Assembly (NCBI GenBank): GCA_963383645.1
Contig: OY726560.1
Span: forward strand, 32,673,003-32,737,002
DNA length: 64,000 nucleotides
Origin: Muscardinus avellanarius
Taxonomy: Eukaryota > Chordata > Mammalia > Rodentia > Gliridae
Direction: 5' to 3'
Below, piece by piece: positions 10,012-21,105 of this stretch; position 1 is the first letter of the stretch, and each line of letters opens with the position of its first letter. A program made the translations under genes and the position numbers. The notes beneath the pieces are model-generated. The model was given only the letters and a program-made list of their open reading frames with translations. It was not told where the DNA came from and made no database searches.

Positions 10012-11587
10012 GACTTTTCTTCCTGTCTGTATTCTTGGAATCAACTGCCCTCGGAAATGATTAAGATTTTCCCCCCAGTTCTATCTGCTGCCCAAGTAGA
10101 ATAGCATTTTTTGAATAATTTAAACATTTCTTTTATTTGAAATCTATGATACACATTGCCCTTAATAATTGCATCGGGAAGGGCATTCACAAGATATTTA
10201 AAGTCTTCTTCATTTTATATGTGATCTGTTAGAATTGTACCAATGTGCTGGGTAAGATTTGAATTACAGACTTTTAAAGCTGTTTAGACTCCTATGCCTG
10301 TGGAGTTACTAGGGAAATAGCTTACAGATGAAGCCTTTTTCTCAAGGTGCCCGGTATTAACCCAGGAGGAAAATTTAGCTGGCTAAATATGACATAAAAT
10401 TATTCCCTCCCAAAATGAATGGTTTAAAAAAATGATCAGTGGCCATTTTCACTGTTCTTCTTAGCTTTATTTATTTTCCCTTTACATTCTATCGTGTTCG
10501 CATCATACTGGTTTTGTCTACCACTGAATAGACAATTTTCTTCCTTTCTCATCTGCTGAATAGTGTAAAAGAAGTACTTGTTAAATGTTTCGTGGTGTAT
10601 GTGGCGTGAGAAAAATCTATAATTGTTCTTGATTTGGACATTTCACAAGGCAATCAAATCCCAGATATTATGATCCAAGATAAATGATAGCACGTTTTAT
10701 CTTTGCATTTGTGAAATCTTATTACGCTGTTCTGCAAATGTATAAACGTTTTCTTTTCATAAGGCCCTAGGCCTAAATTATGGCTGCTCATTAACAAATG
10801 GTTTCCATATTCTGAGAAACATGTGTGGGCGAGCCTTATTCGAGCAGCAACTGCCATCATTTGCCTTGTCTGGAACTGAGGTGGGTCATTTAGCATTTAA
10901 GTGTACCTATCTTGGCCTCTTGCTTCTTATAGATAAGAAGACTTTCATGTTTTATTAAGTATTTATTTAAGGAGACCTGAGCCACAGGCGTTCTCCACTT
11001 GCATGAACAAAGATGGCAAAGTAGGAAGCAGAGACTTAAAATGTAGCTGTGTTTTATGTTACACAGTTTAATTCTAACCATATATCTGGATATATATATC
11101 CTGGAGTGCTGACTCTACAGCGGTCTGATGTAGTCAGCAGTGAGCAAATTACTCGCATGTTTTCCCCTGCAACTCACTTATGTAGAAGTAGAGAAAAGTC
11201 TCTTACTGTTTAGGATGTATATATCAGGGTAACATACCCAGACAAGATGGCTATCTGCTAATGTCTAGAAGGGTGAATGTGATTCATCTAACTGGGCTGC
11301 AGTTACATGTGGACCAGAAATTTGTACACCCCTTCTGCAGATTGTATTTGTGAAGAGTGAATGAAACATTCACTTAAGGCTTTAAGATCATCTTAAGATC
11401 ACCAAAAATGTGTCATATAATAAAGAGAGAAAAGAAGTAATGTTTGTTTATTTGAACCCACTTATCTAAGACATGGGCTTTGTAACCAAAATATTAGTGT
11501 TTCTTCTTTTTCCTTCCTTTTCCTCCTTCACTGCAGGTTAAACTGAGAGGCATTCATTGTTGAAGAATAGCCCAGTGCATTTAGTTA
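10012..11587. other. Single-copy intronic block
   Basis: About 1.6 kb with no recognised interspersed repeat. The part at 10580-10920 is the most complex sequence here and carries GATAAATGATAG, CAATCAAATC and AACAAATGG motifs. Reading frames are at most 80 codons. Confidence 0.45.
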
Positions 11588-11806
11588 AATTAGTTAATTA
11601 ATTAATTTATTGGTGGTACTTGGGGTGGAACCCAGGGGTTTTCTCTCTCTGGGCTATACTTCCAGATCTATTTTATATTTTATTTGGAAACACGGTCTCA
11701 CTAAGTTGCTGAGAGCCTCACTAACTAGCTGAGGCTGGCTTCGAACCTGTGCGATCCTCCTGTGTCCCAAGGGGTGGGATTACAAGTGTGCACCACCATG
11801 CCCAGC
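11588..11806 (-). repeat. B1-dID SINE
   Basis: A (TTAA/TTTA) tail leads into TGGTGGTACTTGGGGTGGAA, with the B1 segment TGAGGCTGGCTTCGAACCTG and the end GTGCACCACCATGCCCAGC. Confidence 0.9.
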
Positions 11807-11807
11807 T

Positions 11808-11926
11808 TTTATTTTTATTTTTAAAAAGGGTCATGCTATGTGGCTGAAATTGGCCTCAAACCTTCAATCCTTCTGTCTTTGCTTCCCACATACTGGGGTT
11901 ACAGGTGTGTGCCACTACACCTGGCA
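11808..11926 (-). repeat. B1-type monomer (no ID half)
   Basis: It directly abuts the previous SINE: TTTTTAAAAAGGGTCATGCT, then GGCCTCAAACCTTCAATCCT, then GGTGTGTGCCACTACACCTG. It may be the remaining B1 half of an older dimer into whose linker the neighbour inserted, but no outer ID half was seen on the other side. Confidence 0.75.
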
Positions 11927-11997
11927 TCTGTTATTTCTTGACCTCTAAAATCAGATTTTTCCTCAGTTTGATCATTTCCTGAATTAACACGTGCTTG

Positions 11998-11998
<1 letters not shown>

Positions 11999-12040
<42 letters not shown>
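11999..12040. repeat. (CA)n microsatellite
   Basis: About 20 uninterrupted CA units, running from the TACAC at about 11999. Confidence 0.97.
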
Positions 12041-12042
<2 letters not shown>

Positions 12043-13279
12043 CTTTCTTTATGAACTGCAGAATTTTGGACTCTGCTCGCTCTTTAGAACTGGGCATAAC
12101 CACTGGGACAAGTCCGCTCTTCATGGATTGTGGATTATAGAGCAAAGAGCTCTTGTACTCCTACTGGGTGTCACACATTTTTCTAAACATTGCTTTTGTA
12201 TTACTTTTAGTGGAAACGGATTTTTTTTTTACTCAAATAGTTGATTTTGATAATTGAAACACAGTTTTAACCTTTTAAGTCCCTTCAAACTCCCAGTCCC
12301 TAACTGAGTGTTTTGCACAGCAGTGCTTTCATCACATTTTCCCTGCACTGGTCTCAGCCCCAGGGACTTCTTCCCTTTCCTCCCAGCCATCTCCAGGCTA
12401 TACAGGCTTTTGCATTCCTCTGCTTCTTGCCTGGCTATCACAATGGGAAAGTTCAGCCAAGTTGTCATGGGTATCTATTTAAATTTCTTTCAAATTAAAC
12501 GTCGAATGAGAGAATGTTGGCAGGCTGCGGGGTGCTAGGTGCTAAGACTATCTTTTGGTTTTCTTCCAAGAGACTACTTTTCCCCCCAAAGCATATTAGT
12601 AGAACATCCAACCAAATTAACCATCCTTTCAGAGCATTTTAGCAAAAGAGTGATACAAGACTTTAGACACAACTTTAGAATACTTTTTTCTTTTGTTCCT
12701 CAGTATAAACCAAGTATTACTTTTTTCCTTGGCACGGGAAGAGAAATAAAGCAGACAAAAATAATCTTTACCTTGTCAGGGCCAGAGAACCCAGAGCGGA
12801 GGTCTCTTCATTGGCAGCCCAGAGCTTCCCACTATACTTTTATCTCTCTAAGGCTTCTACAAAAAGTGCAGGGTTTTAAAGTGGCAAAACATCAGCATTA
12901 CATGTAAGTAGAGAAAGCATTTTAATCAAAACAAATTTTCCACTACAAATGGAGTCTACTTTGTAAGGTTCAGAAGCCCCATTTGTCAAGGTCCTTGCTG
13001 TTCAATAATCCCTCTTACCTTCACCCTTCCTCACTCACTGGTGGCCTGGGGTGGTTTTCACTTTTCATGAACCTCTGTCTGGGGCCACTCAGTGCCTCTT
13101 TTCCTCTGTGGATAATGCTACCATTCAGTTTTGATTTGTTGTTTTTCTCTATGCTTAGCATGTTGCGGCCGTGTGCATTGCCTGTGCCGAGTGTGAACAT
13201 GGTGCAGACGGTGGAGCTCACGGGCCAGGGTTTGATGCAAGAATCAGAAAAGTGAGGCAAGAGATCTTGATAGACTTTG
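12041..13279. other. Unassigned intronic sequence
   Basis: No repeat family recognised with confidence. The + strand reading frame at 12539-12907 (122 codons) has no recognisable domain, signal peptide or codon bias and is treated as chance. Confidence 0.4.
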
Positions 13280-13670
13280 TTGACAAAACCCTCATCTCAG
13301 GACTCTAGGGAGGGCACGGACTCCAAAGTGTTGGATTCCTCAACTACTTGGCTTTGTCCCACTGCCAGTCTGCTGGTTTCAGGCTTCCTTCTTCTGTCTA
13401 CCATCACTGTGGTCCAGACATACGCTCAGCCTCACCTACCCCTAGTGAACATCCTTAAGAACTCAGCTCCAACCTCTCAGGCTCCTCACTGCCACATCCC
13501 CTAGGGTTCTGTCTCCATGCAGGACAGAATTGGTTCCATTTCTTTACGAAGGCATCATCCAATTGTCTTGCCATGTATTAATTCATTGTTCCATGAGCAC
13601 CAGTATTGAGCCATAATGCCTTCTGGGATACAAACAATAATGAGTCCTTTTTGGAATCTTCCTCTGGTGA
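13280..13670. repeat. Possible L2 or other ancient LINE relic
   Basis: AGAACTCAGCTCCAACCTCT near 13458 resembles the L2 'aactcagctcaaatgtcacct' region. TTCATTGTTCCATGAGCACC and GGGATACAAACAATAATGAG near 13580-13640 resemble old LINE or MIR flanks. The signals are weak and point in different orientations. Confidence 0.3.
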
Positions 13671-15110
13671 AGACCCCCCCTCCTCTCATTTATCCAGATT
13701 TCCTTGGGAAGGAAAAGACTATTGCTCACTGCTCTGTGTTCTTTTTTAGCCCTTACTTCCCTCCACTGTATGAAAGACTTTTTCATTGACTGTGTTCGTT
13801 TTTCAGATGAGATTACCAATCTACAGACCTTCAGGACCTTCCTCCATGATCCACGAATGTCTTCACACATGGTTCACAGGGTTCCTGTCACAGGGGCGAC
13901 CCTGGGGAGCTTGTCCTTGATCTCATTTCCTCATTTACCAGAGAAAGTATCTGTATCTTGGGACTGGTCTAACTCCCAGTCCTCAAATTTGTATCTCTTC
14001 TTTAATATAATTCCTATTATACAACTCTACATTACTATCCCTTAAATGAATTTGTTCTTTGACTTTGAAACCACAGTTCCCTAAATCTCATTCTGGTTAT
14101 TTTGTTAATTTTGTTTTTTTTTAGCATTGTCAGCATATTGGTAGACCCAGGATTTTGACTGGACCCTGGCCATCTTCTAAGCCATATTATCCCACCCCAT
14201 CCCCCTCTGACCTTTTGTGATACCAATCCTAGGGATGTTTGGTGGTTTGGTATGCCCTTTGGCATGACCTCAACTGAGATTTACCACTCCTGGGAGACCC
14301 CTTTTATCATTGGTTTTGAACTTTATTGCATTTACAGTGACTCTTCCAAATAGTTTTCTGAAGTCTTGGTCTTTATTTTATCTCTCTCTTATCTTTCAGA
14401 AAGCAACATTGCCACTGAGTCACTGAGAATACAGAAGCTATCTCCTGAGAGCTTAGTTGTTTCTTCTTTCATTCTGACCATACTTGTGCTTTCCCATATA
14501 TGCCCCCCTTTATTTCTTAAAAGCCTCTGTATTTATTTACCCATTCTTATAAATTTGTTTTCTTTTGATTTCAGATGAAGAGGGGCTGTTGCATTTCTTG
14601 TACTTTTTATCCCATCTCCTCTTCTCGATCTTGCTCAGATAAGATGTGTTTGGTTTGTATATTTTAGTTTTCATTCCATCTGCTTATTTCTATGAGTTTT
14701 GGGTATTCTCAATATTATATATAAAGTAAAAATACTTCTTGATTCTGCCACCCTTAAAACATACTATGCTTTCTCTTGCTTTTCCTTTTACTATCCAACT
14801 TCTTGGGGAAAAATTATTTGCAACCCCTGTAGGAACTCTTTTTTTTTCATTCTACACACTATTTTTTTTAACTTATTCTAAAATATTATAAAAGAAACCC
14901 ACTTGCTTCATGTCTGGGTATCTTTTCCTAAATTTTTAATATTAAAATATCTCTGTAGATAAATATGCCTTTCCATTTTCATGGAAATGGAAAATTCCAT
15001 TATATTGGTCAACTTTGTCCTAAAATGATTTCTTCTATGTATACCCACTTCCAGTCAAGCCTAAACAAATATATCTATGCTCCATCCATTTACCTATCAG
15101 TCATCTATCA
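13671..15110. other. Unassigned T-rich intronic sequence
   Basis: About 1.4 kb with no recognised repeat. Several reading frames of 60-113 codons reflect T-rich composition and have no motif. Confidence 0.4.
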
Positions 15111-15112
15111 GT

Positions 15113-15205
15113 CATCTATCTACCTATTTATCTACCTATTTATCTACCTATTTATCTACCTATTTATCTACCTATTTTATCTACCTATTTATCTACCTAT
15201 CTATG
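15113..15205. repeat. 12-bp minisatellite (ATCTACCTATTT)n
   Basis: About seven near-identical 12-bp units with one extra T in one unit, preceded by related CAGTCATCTAT units at 15097-15119. Confidence 0.95.
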
Positions 15206-15208
15206 CCT

Positions 15209-15290
15209 TTGTGATGCTGGGCACAAAACTCAGGGCCTCACACATGCTAGGCAAGTACCTTACCGCTGAGTTTATACCCATTAGCCACAA
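15209..15290 (-). repeat. ID element (tRNA-Ala-derived)
   Basis: GCACAAAACTCAGGGCCTCA, then CACATGCTAGGCAAGTACCT, then TACCGCTGAGTTTATACCC is the reverse complement of an ID unit. The neighbouring minisatellite occupies the place of its A-rich tail. Confidence 0.8.
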
Positions 15291-15699
15291 ACTAAACAAA
15301 GCAGTCATAACTCTACCCTATTGTCTTGCTGCATATTGACTTTATGTTGATTTAATAATTAACTTACAAGTTTTTGCCAAGTGGGAATTTTTGACTGAAT
15401 CTCTATTTTCTCTGTTTTAGATCCCCACAATATGTTACCACCATTTGTTAGTTTTTCTTATTCATGATGAATGAAATCTACTCTTTGCAAAAATATTCCT
15501 CTTTCAACAGTCTTACTCAGATCTATTGATTTAATCATTATAGTTCAGTTATAGTTAATACAAAATTTGATTTTTCTCTCTATTTATCAATCTCCTTTCA
15601 TCATTTAATTTAGACACCACACCAGTCTTTCTATTATTCCTCTTTTGGTCATATTGTTCTCTTGGTTAGATTTAGGAATTTTGCAGTGTGTGGAGGCCA
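15291..15699. other. Unassigned intronic sequence
   Basis: AT-rich, nothing recognised. Confidence 0.4.
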
Positions 15700-15900
15700 G
15701 GGGCATACTCAATGTGATATCAAGTTACTCTGTGCCCCAGCTGCACCACAGCACACACTGTTCCCAGGATGCCTTGCATTCTCTTCCTCTGTGCCTTCTG
15801 TTCATTTGGGATGTCCCCTCCTTCTGTATTCCTTTAATCTTCTGCTTTTTAAAGTCTGGCCCATAAGACCCAGTCCAGATGTCTTCAGCGGTCACTTTCA
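15700..15900 (+). repeat. L2 LINE fragment
   Basis: TGTGCCTTCTGTTCATTTGG, GATGTCCCCTCCTTCTG and AGACCCAGTCCAGATGTCTT follow the order of the L2 3' region ('ctctgcctggaatgccct...ctcagctcaaatgtcacct'). Confidence 0.6.
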
Positions 15901-16089
15901 GTTTAGACGTTAGTAGAATAAGGCAGAATAAAACAGTATTGTTAATACACTACCTACTAAAGTAGCTCTTTAAATGACAATGTTCTCAGTGGACACTTCT
16001 TGAGGACTTCAGTCTTGTTTTCTATTTGTCTGTTCCTCAGTCTTTTGGCAACAACAAGTGCTTAGTACTATTTTCTTGATTAATCTGTT

Positions 16090-16443
16090 GGTATTATTTG
16101 ACTTATGGAAAGGGTGCCATGGGACTGGGTGGCTTCTAAGCAACAGAACTGTACTTCTCATAGTTTTGGAGCCTGAGAGTGCAACATCAGGGTAGCTGCA
16201 TGGTTGGGTTCTGGCTAGGGCTCTCTTCAGAGCTGCAGACGGCTGACATCCCACCATATCCTCATGTGGTGGGAAGATGGCTCTCCAGTTTACTGAGTGC
16301 TTCTCATGCTGACAAAAATTGGGTCACCAGCTCCAACCTCATGACCCAAGCGCCTCCCAATGACCCTTCTTCTGAATGCCATTACACTGTAGGTTAGGAC
16401 TTTAACATACAAACTTTTGGGAGGGAGTGGACACAAACATCTC
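16090..16443 (-). mobile_element. MaLR-type LTR fragment (MST/MLT1 class)
   Basis: In reverse it follows MaLR LTR layout: GACTGGGTGGCTTCTAAGCA, CATAGTTTTGGAGCCTGAGA, GGTTCTGGCTAGGGCTCTCT, CCTCATGTGGTGGGAAGATG, AACCTCATGACCCAAGCGCC, then TTTTGGGAGGGAGTGGACAC. It is diverged and has no open frame. The internal region is absent, as in a solitary LTR. Confidence 0.8.
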
Positions 16444-16704
16444 GTTTATAATAGAGAAAAAACAACTGCTTAGTTGTCACTCGGTTGTCTCTCTCTGAAG
16501 GTTGATGGGAGAAGAGAGAGAGGAGAGGTCAGCTTAGCATGGAGGCTAGATGGATAGGCTCATGCTATTTTTTCCTTTTGAAGGGAGCCTCATGACATAC
16601 CACCTTTTAAACATTTTTTTTTTTTTGCGTTTATACATACAGGAAAATACAACTTGAAGCATTTGTTTCCCTAATTACTAAAGTTAGTTGCTTGAGTGTT
16701 TGAC

Positions 16705-16903
16705 TACTCAATACTGAGTGACTTTGAGCAAAGTGCATAAGTCTGTAAGCTTCAGTTTCACTCTCTGCATAACAGGAATAATAACAATATCTCAGAAGAC
16801 TTTTCATAAATATTAGATGAGTCAATCCATGTAAAGCAAGTATATTAAAAGTGAGGTATATAGAACATTCTCAAATGCTGGCAATTAATATTATTACTAG
16901 TAA
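16705..16903 (+). repeat. MIR SINE
   Basis: GAGTGACTTTGAGCAAAGTG, AAGCTTCAGTTTCACTCTCT, AACAGGAATAATAACAATAT and ATTAGATGAGTCAATCCATG follow the MIR core and 3' region closely. Confidence 0.82.
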
Positions 16904-19375
16904 GCAATGAGGAATTGCTACAAGTAAAAGGGGGAAGTATTAGAATTTGTAGTTTCTATATTATTTGCCAGACTAATGAAGTGCTATGGTTTAATAGATG
17001 AGGATAAGAACCACCAAAATTTAGGGTCTCTTAAAATATACAACATAGTGAAAGTGAGTAAATAAATGTCAGGGAAAACCATACACTCTTGCTTCATATT
17101 GATATTTATTTTGTCATGTACAAGAAGCTGATTAACCAACTTAATTGTTTAGGCCATTTGAAAATAGGAATAATTTAGTAGACAGAGCAAAGCATTGATC
17201 AAATACTTATCTTCATATCACTCTTACCTAGCAAGTAACACATGATCTTTGTGGCGTGCTCAAACTTGACATAAGCCCAGCATTGAAAAGAGCTTTTGGT
17301 ATGGGTCCATATGATTGGCCACAGGCTCCCCTGCTGAGGTCTGACAAAGGAGGTGTCATAGGTGCTGGATCATGAGAAAATGGCCAGTGTCAGGAAGGAG
17401 ACAGAGCGCATCTTTCTCTATAGATGTTAGCACATTTTAATGATGTGAAGTGAGTTTTGTTTTGTTTGCTTTCCCAGGACCCCTGAGCACAGCAAAGCAC
17501 TAGTGATGGTTTACTTGGTATGAAGGAAATACTAACGCTACCATGTTTAAGAAAATATTGTGGATTTTCACACACACTTTTAAAATAGTTGCTTTCTAAT
17601 CCTTGGAGGGCACTTTGTACAGATTCACAGGATGCCTCCGTCTGTCTTAGCACAATCAAAAAAATTGTTTACTTTAGCTAGTACATGGACACGTGACATG
17701 GTTCCTGACTTGGGTCATGGTAGGAATGAGCTGGGGGAACACTTAGTGTGTGAGAGCCAAGCCCCGCCCCAGGCATACTATAGAAAACATCCTGGAGGAG
17801 AGCTCAGAGTGCTGGAACCAAGGACGTTTAAGAACTGGGGGAAAAACACAACATGGACCTATAAACTTGTGCTATTAACCTGGAAACTACTAATTGAGTT
17901 TGTGATACTAATTTCACAGGTGAGAATAAATACAGCCAGAAGATATAAAACTGAGTTGACACTCAGTAGAAATTATCACCCAATCTTTTATTTATCTGGT
18001 GCTGGCCTTATACCAGCAGAAGCCACAAGAGGCAGGAACTTGACATTAATAATATAATTCAGGGAAGATCAAAATTCTGTTGCTACTGCCGGATAGGTTT
18101 AGCCTTATGTCTCCATTATATATCTTTTTTGCAAAAAGATCCAACTTCCTCATTCTCAGATTCTTTTTTTTTTTCTCTGCTAATAAGCAGAGGTCAAAAG
18201 TTAGAAGATGTGCTTTCCTGAAGAGAACTTTCAATAAGTTTCTATTTGATGTAAAGCCTCGATGTGTTATGATGTGGGGGTAGGGGAGCAAAACAGCACT
18301 TAGGAAAATAAGTTGGTAATTTCAGTTAAGACCGGAAGAAAATAAAATTTAGCTTCTGTATAGGACTCTGCATGATCATGCAAGGTGAGGATAAGATCGA
18401 ATATTCTGTGCACATGGGTACATTTTTTCTAGTCTTGATATATAGCATATTCCCCAGACCGGCCATTTTAAGATTAGATTTTCACATAGCTTTGATTACA
18501 ACATGGACACAACAAAATCTTCCTCTATTATGATGCTGTTTTGGCCCTCTACTGTGTTGGGCCTCTGCAGTTATTCTGAGTCTCAAAGAAGAGGGAGAGG
18601 GATAGATGTTAAGAATTCTTCAAAATGAACGATTGCAATTGAACTAGATAGAGGATACGTTCTTCACCCTTTATTCAGAGTTAACATTTCTTAAGGTTGT
18701 TCTTCATATGCTTTATCTGTCCTTCTTTTGTCTCTGCTAAAGCCTTTTAAGCAAATCTGATATCATACTTCATTATTTATTTATACAATGTTCATTTATA
18801 CCAATGCCATTATCATACTTACCAAAAAATTAATAAGCCTTCAGTATCACTGAATACTCACCACTAAATTTCTCAGATTGCCCCAAATTGTATTGCCTCC
18901 GACTGGATCCTAGTTGGGGAAAGGACATTTTAAAGACACCCTTAAAGAGCCACTTTATTCCTGATGTAGTTAGAACAAGTGAGGAGAGAAAAAAAAATAC
19001 CCAAAACACAAAACCCAGAACCTCATGGGATTTCTTAAGTATTTTGTGGAAGGAACTAATACTTTCTCTCAATTTTCTGTCCTTAAGGGGCACTATGATC
19101 TATCCCTTGAGAATGAGTAATCCAATGCACTTTTTAAACAATGTCAACCACAGTTTCTGGTTTAATGAGGGATTACTTTTCACAGTGCATTCCATGTTCG
19201 TGCAGATGCAATGATTTCATGTTCTAAAGTTAGCCCTGCAATTATTGTTTTGATTGCGCTTAGAAAAATGCACACAAAGAATACAGTGACTCAGCGAAGG
19301 GTGTTGCCAGTGGGTTGTAGTTTTTAGCTTTCCAGATATGATGGAATTGCAGAAAGAATGCACAGCTTGGTGTGC
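16904..19375. other. Single-copy or unassigned intronic block
   Basis: About 2.5 kb without a recognised interspersed repeat. The + strand frame at 17632-18057 (141 codons) is one of the longest in the window. It shows no domain, its ATG context is poor, and composition drifts along it. A GC box-like CCCCGCCCC occurs at 17763-17771. Confidence 0.4.
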
Positions 19376-19402
19376 TTTTTTTTTTTTTTTTTTTTTTTTT
19401 TT
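19376..19402. repeat. Poly-T run of about 27 nt
   Basis: Uninterrupted T after TGTGC. No SINE or processed-pseudogene body was recognised next to it, so its source is unknown. Confidence 0.97.
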
Positions 19403-19920
19403 GCTTGCTGTGCCTTTCTTTCCACACATCACCAAGGGCACCAAACACAACCAGCTCATTTTCTTCACTTTTAAAAAACATCAACAAGGGTCTTGAAGGC
19501 TCACTATATAAGTGGATTATAAATATCTGAAGTAAGCTATTGATCCCAATGATCTGTAAAGATATGCTTTTTCTTAAAATAATACAATGGCTTCAAAAAA
19601 GTCAAATTTGAACATTAAGCTGATGTCCATGTGGCACCTCAGTCTCTAGGCAAATTTAATATTTGTATTGCAAATATGTGAAAGAACACTTTGAGTTGAA
19701 AAAGACACAGATGCTATCTTGAAGGCATGCCTGTCTTTTGAGGGGGCATGCAAGTTGAGAATGGGGGAAGATTGGGGCTTTGTAAGGGGGGGAAAGCTGG
19801 GATGAGGAAGGCCTCCCAGAAGTTCTTACAGTAATTCAGAAACAATAATACAGTAAGCTGGATTAAGGTCATGGCATTGAGTGTCAAGATGAGGTGCTAG
19901 AGAATCTAAGAGATGTTGTC
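19403..19920. other. Unassigned intronic sequence
   Basis: Nothing recognised. It includes a G-rich stretch (GGGGGGGAAAGCTGGGATGA) near 19786. Confidence 0.4.
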
Positions 19921-19922
19921 TC

Positions 19923-20114
19923 AAGCTGGGCCTGGTGGTGCATACCTATAATTCTAGTACTTGGGAGGCTGAGAAAGGAGGATCCCAGGTTAATAGTCAG
20001 CCTCGGCAATTTAGTGAGATTTTTCAGCAACTTAGTGAGACCCCGTTCCAAAATAATAAAACAGGGCTGGGGTGTAACTCAGAGATAGAATTTTCCTGTG
20101 TTCCACCCCCAGTA

Positions 20115-20163
<49 letters not shown>
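19923..20163 (+). repeat. B1-dID SINE with (CA)n tail
   Basis: It starts AAGCTGGGCCTGGTGGTGCA. The ID half GGGCTGGGGTGTAACTCAGA ends CCCCCAGTATC and runs straight into about 48 bp of (AC)n at 20116-20163, so the tail has become a microsatellite. Confidence 0.93.
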
Positions 20164-20165
<2 letters not shown>

Positions 20166-20838
20166 TATTGTCTCAACTTGGTGACACACAGGTCTGGGAG
20201 ATGAAGAATGGTGGGGATCAAGATCAAGGCACTAAAGAATAATGAATGTTTATTACACTTCTGAAAAGAGACATGAAGATTGCTAGGGGGAGGTTGATTT
20301 TTATTTCCATGATCTCAACTTTGTAATAACAGAAAATTGAGGGTAAATACTTAGTAAATATCTAAGTATATGGCTAGGACACAGGATAGAAATGGAAATT
20401 ATCAAATTGGAAGACAAGCAAAGCCATGTATTCATTGACAGAAAGTACACCATCCCTTATATATCAGCAACTGTATTAAGTGACAGTGAAACTATATTAA
20501 GTTTTAAGAATATATGCCCTTAAGTTCATCATTTAGCAAGAAGTTTGAATTCCTGAAACCTGAATTCCTGAAAGTTGAATGACTGGGTTCTCAGAACTAT
20601 GTATGTTATGAACTGTTAATGCATAAGGCCTAAATTTGGTAGATTTTTGTAAGTGTTTTCCTGTAACTTTCTCTCCTCTTCTTTGCTTTTTGTTCCTATT
20701 CATGCTTTCCTTTAAGAAAAAAGTCTTAATTTTAGAGTTAGGACAAGAGTATGTAAGGCATCTTACTGAAATTGTTGGGCTTAAGAGGCAGGATAGAGTT
20801 GGTTCTTTTGTTTGGCCTGTATGATTGTGGGCTGGTCA
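20164..20838. other. Unassigned intronic sequence
   Basis: AT-rich. A local duplication of GAATTCCTGAAA occurs near 20547-20573. No repeat family recognised. Confidence 0.4.
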
Positions 20839-20853
20839 TAGTTTCCCACCTAT

Positions 20854-21090
20854 TTTTTATTTTTATTTTATTTTATTTTTATTTTTATTTATTTATATAT
20901 ATATTTTGGTGGTACTGGGGTTCCTGGAAACCCTTCTACCTCCGAGTTACACTCCCAGACCCATTTTTATACTTTTTAAATTTGGAAACAGGGTCTCTTA
21001 AGCCAGCGCGGCTGGCTTCGAACCTGCATGATCCTCCTGTCTCCGCCTCCCAAGCGTGGGGATTACAAGTGTGTGCCACCACACCCAGCT
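20854..21090 (-). repeat. Young-type B1-dID SINE with long AT-rich tail
   Basis: About 50 bp of (TTTTA)n/(ATTT)n tail precede GGGGTTCCTGGAAACCCTTC. The shortened B1 segment TAAGCCAGCGCGGCTGGCTT is intact. An imperfect duplication ATAGTTTCCCACCTA / ATAGTTCCCATCTA flanks the element (20839-20852; 21092-21105). Confidence 0.93.
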
Positions 21091-21105
21091 GATAGTTCCC
21101 ATCTA

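Noticed and set aside
15113..15205. CRISPR-like array
   Set aside because: Units are 12 bp and contiguous with no unique spacers; this is a minisatellite in a mammalian intron.
17632..18057. 141-codon + strand frame
   Set aside because: No motif, poor start context and drifting composition; no splice or promoter support.
19376..19402. Processed pseudogene on the minus strand, from its poly-T tract
   Set aside because: No gene-like body or target-site duplication was recognised beside the tract.
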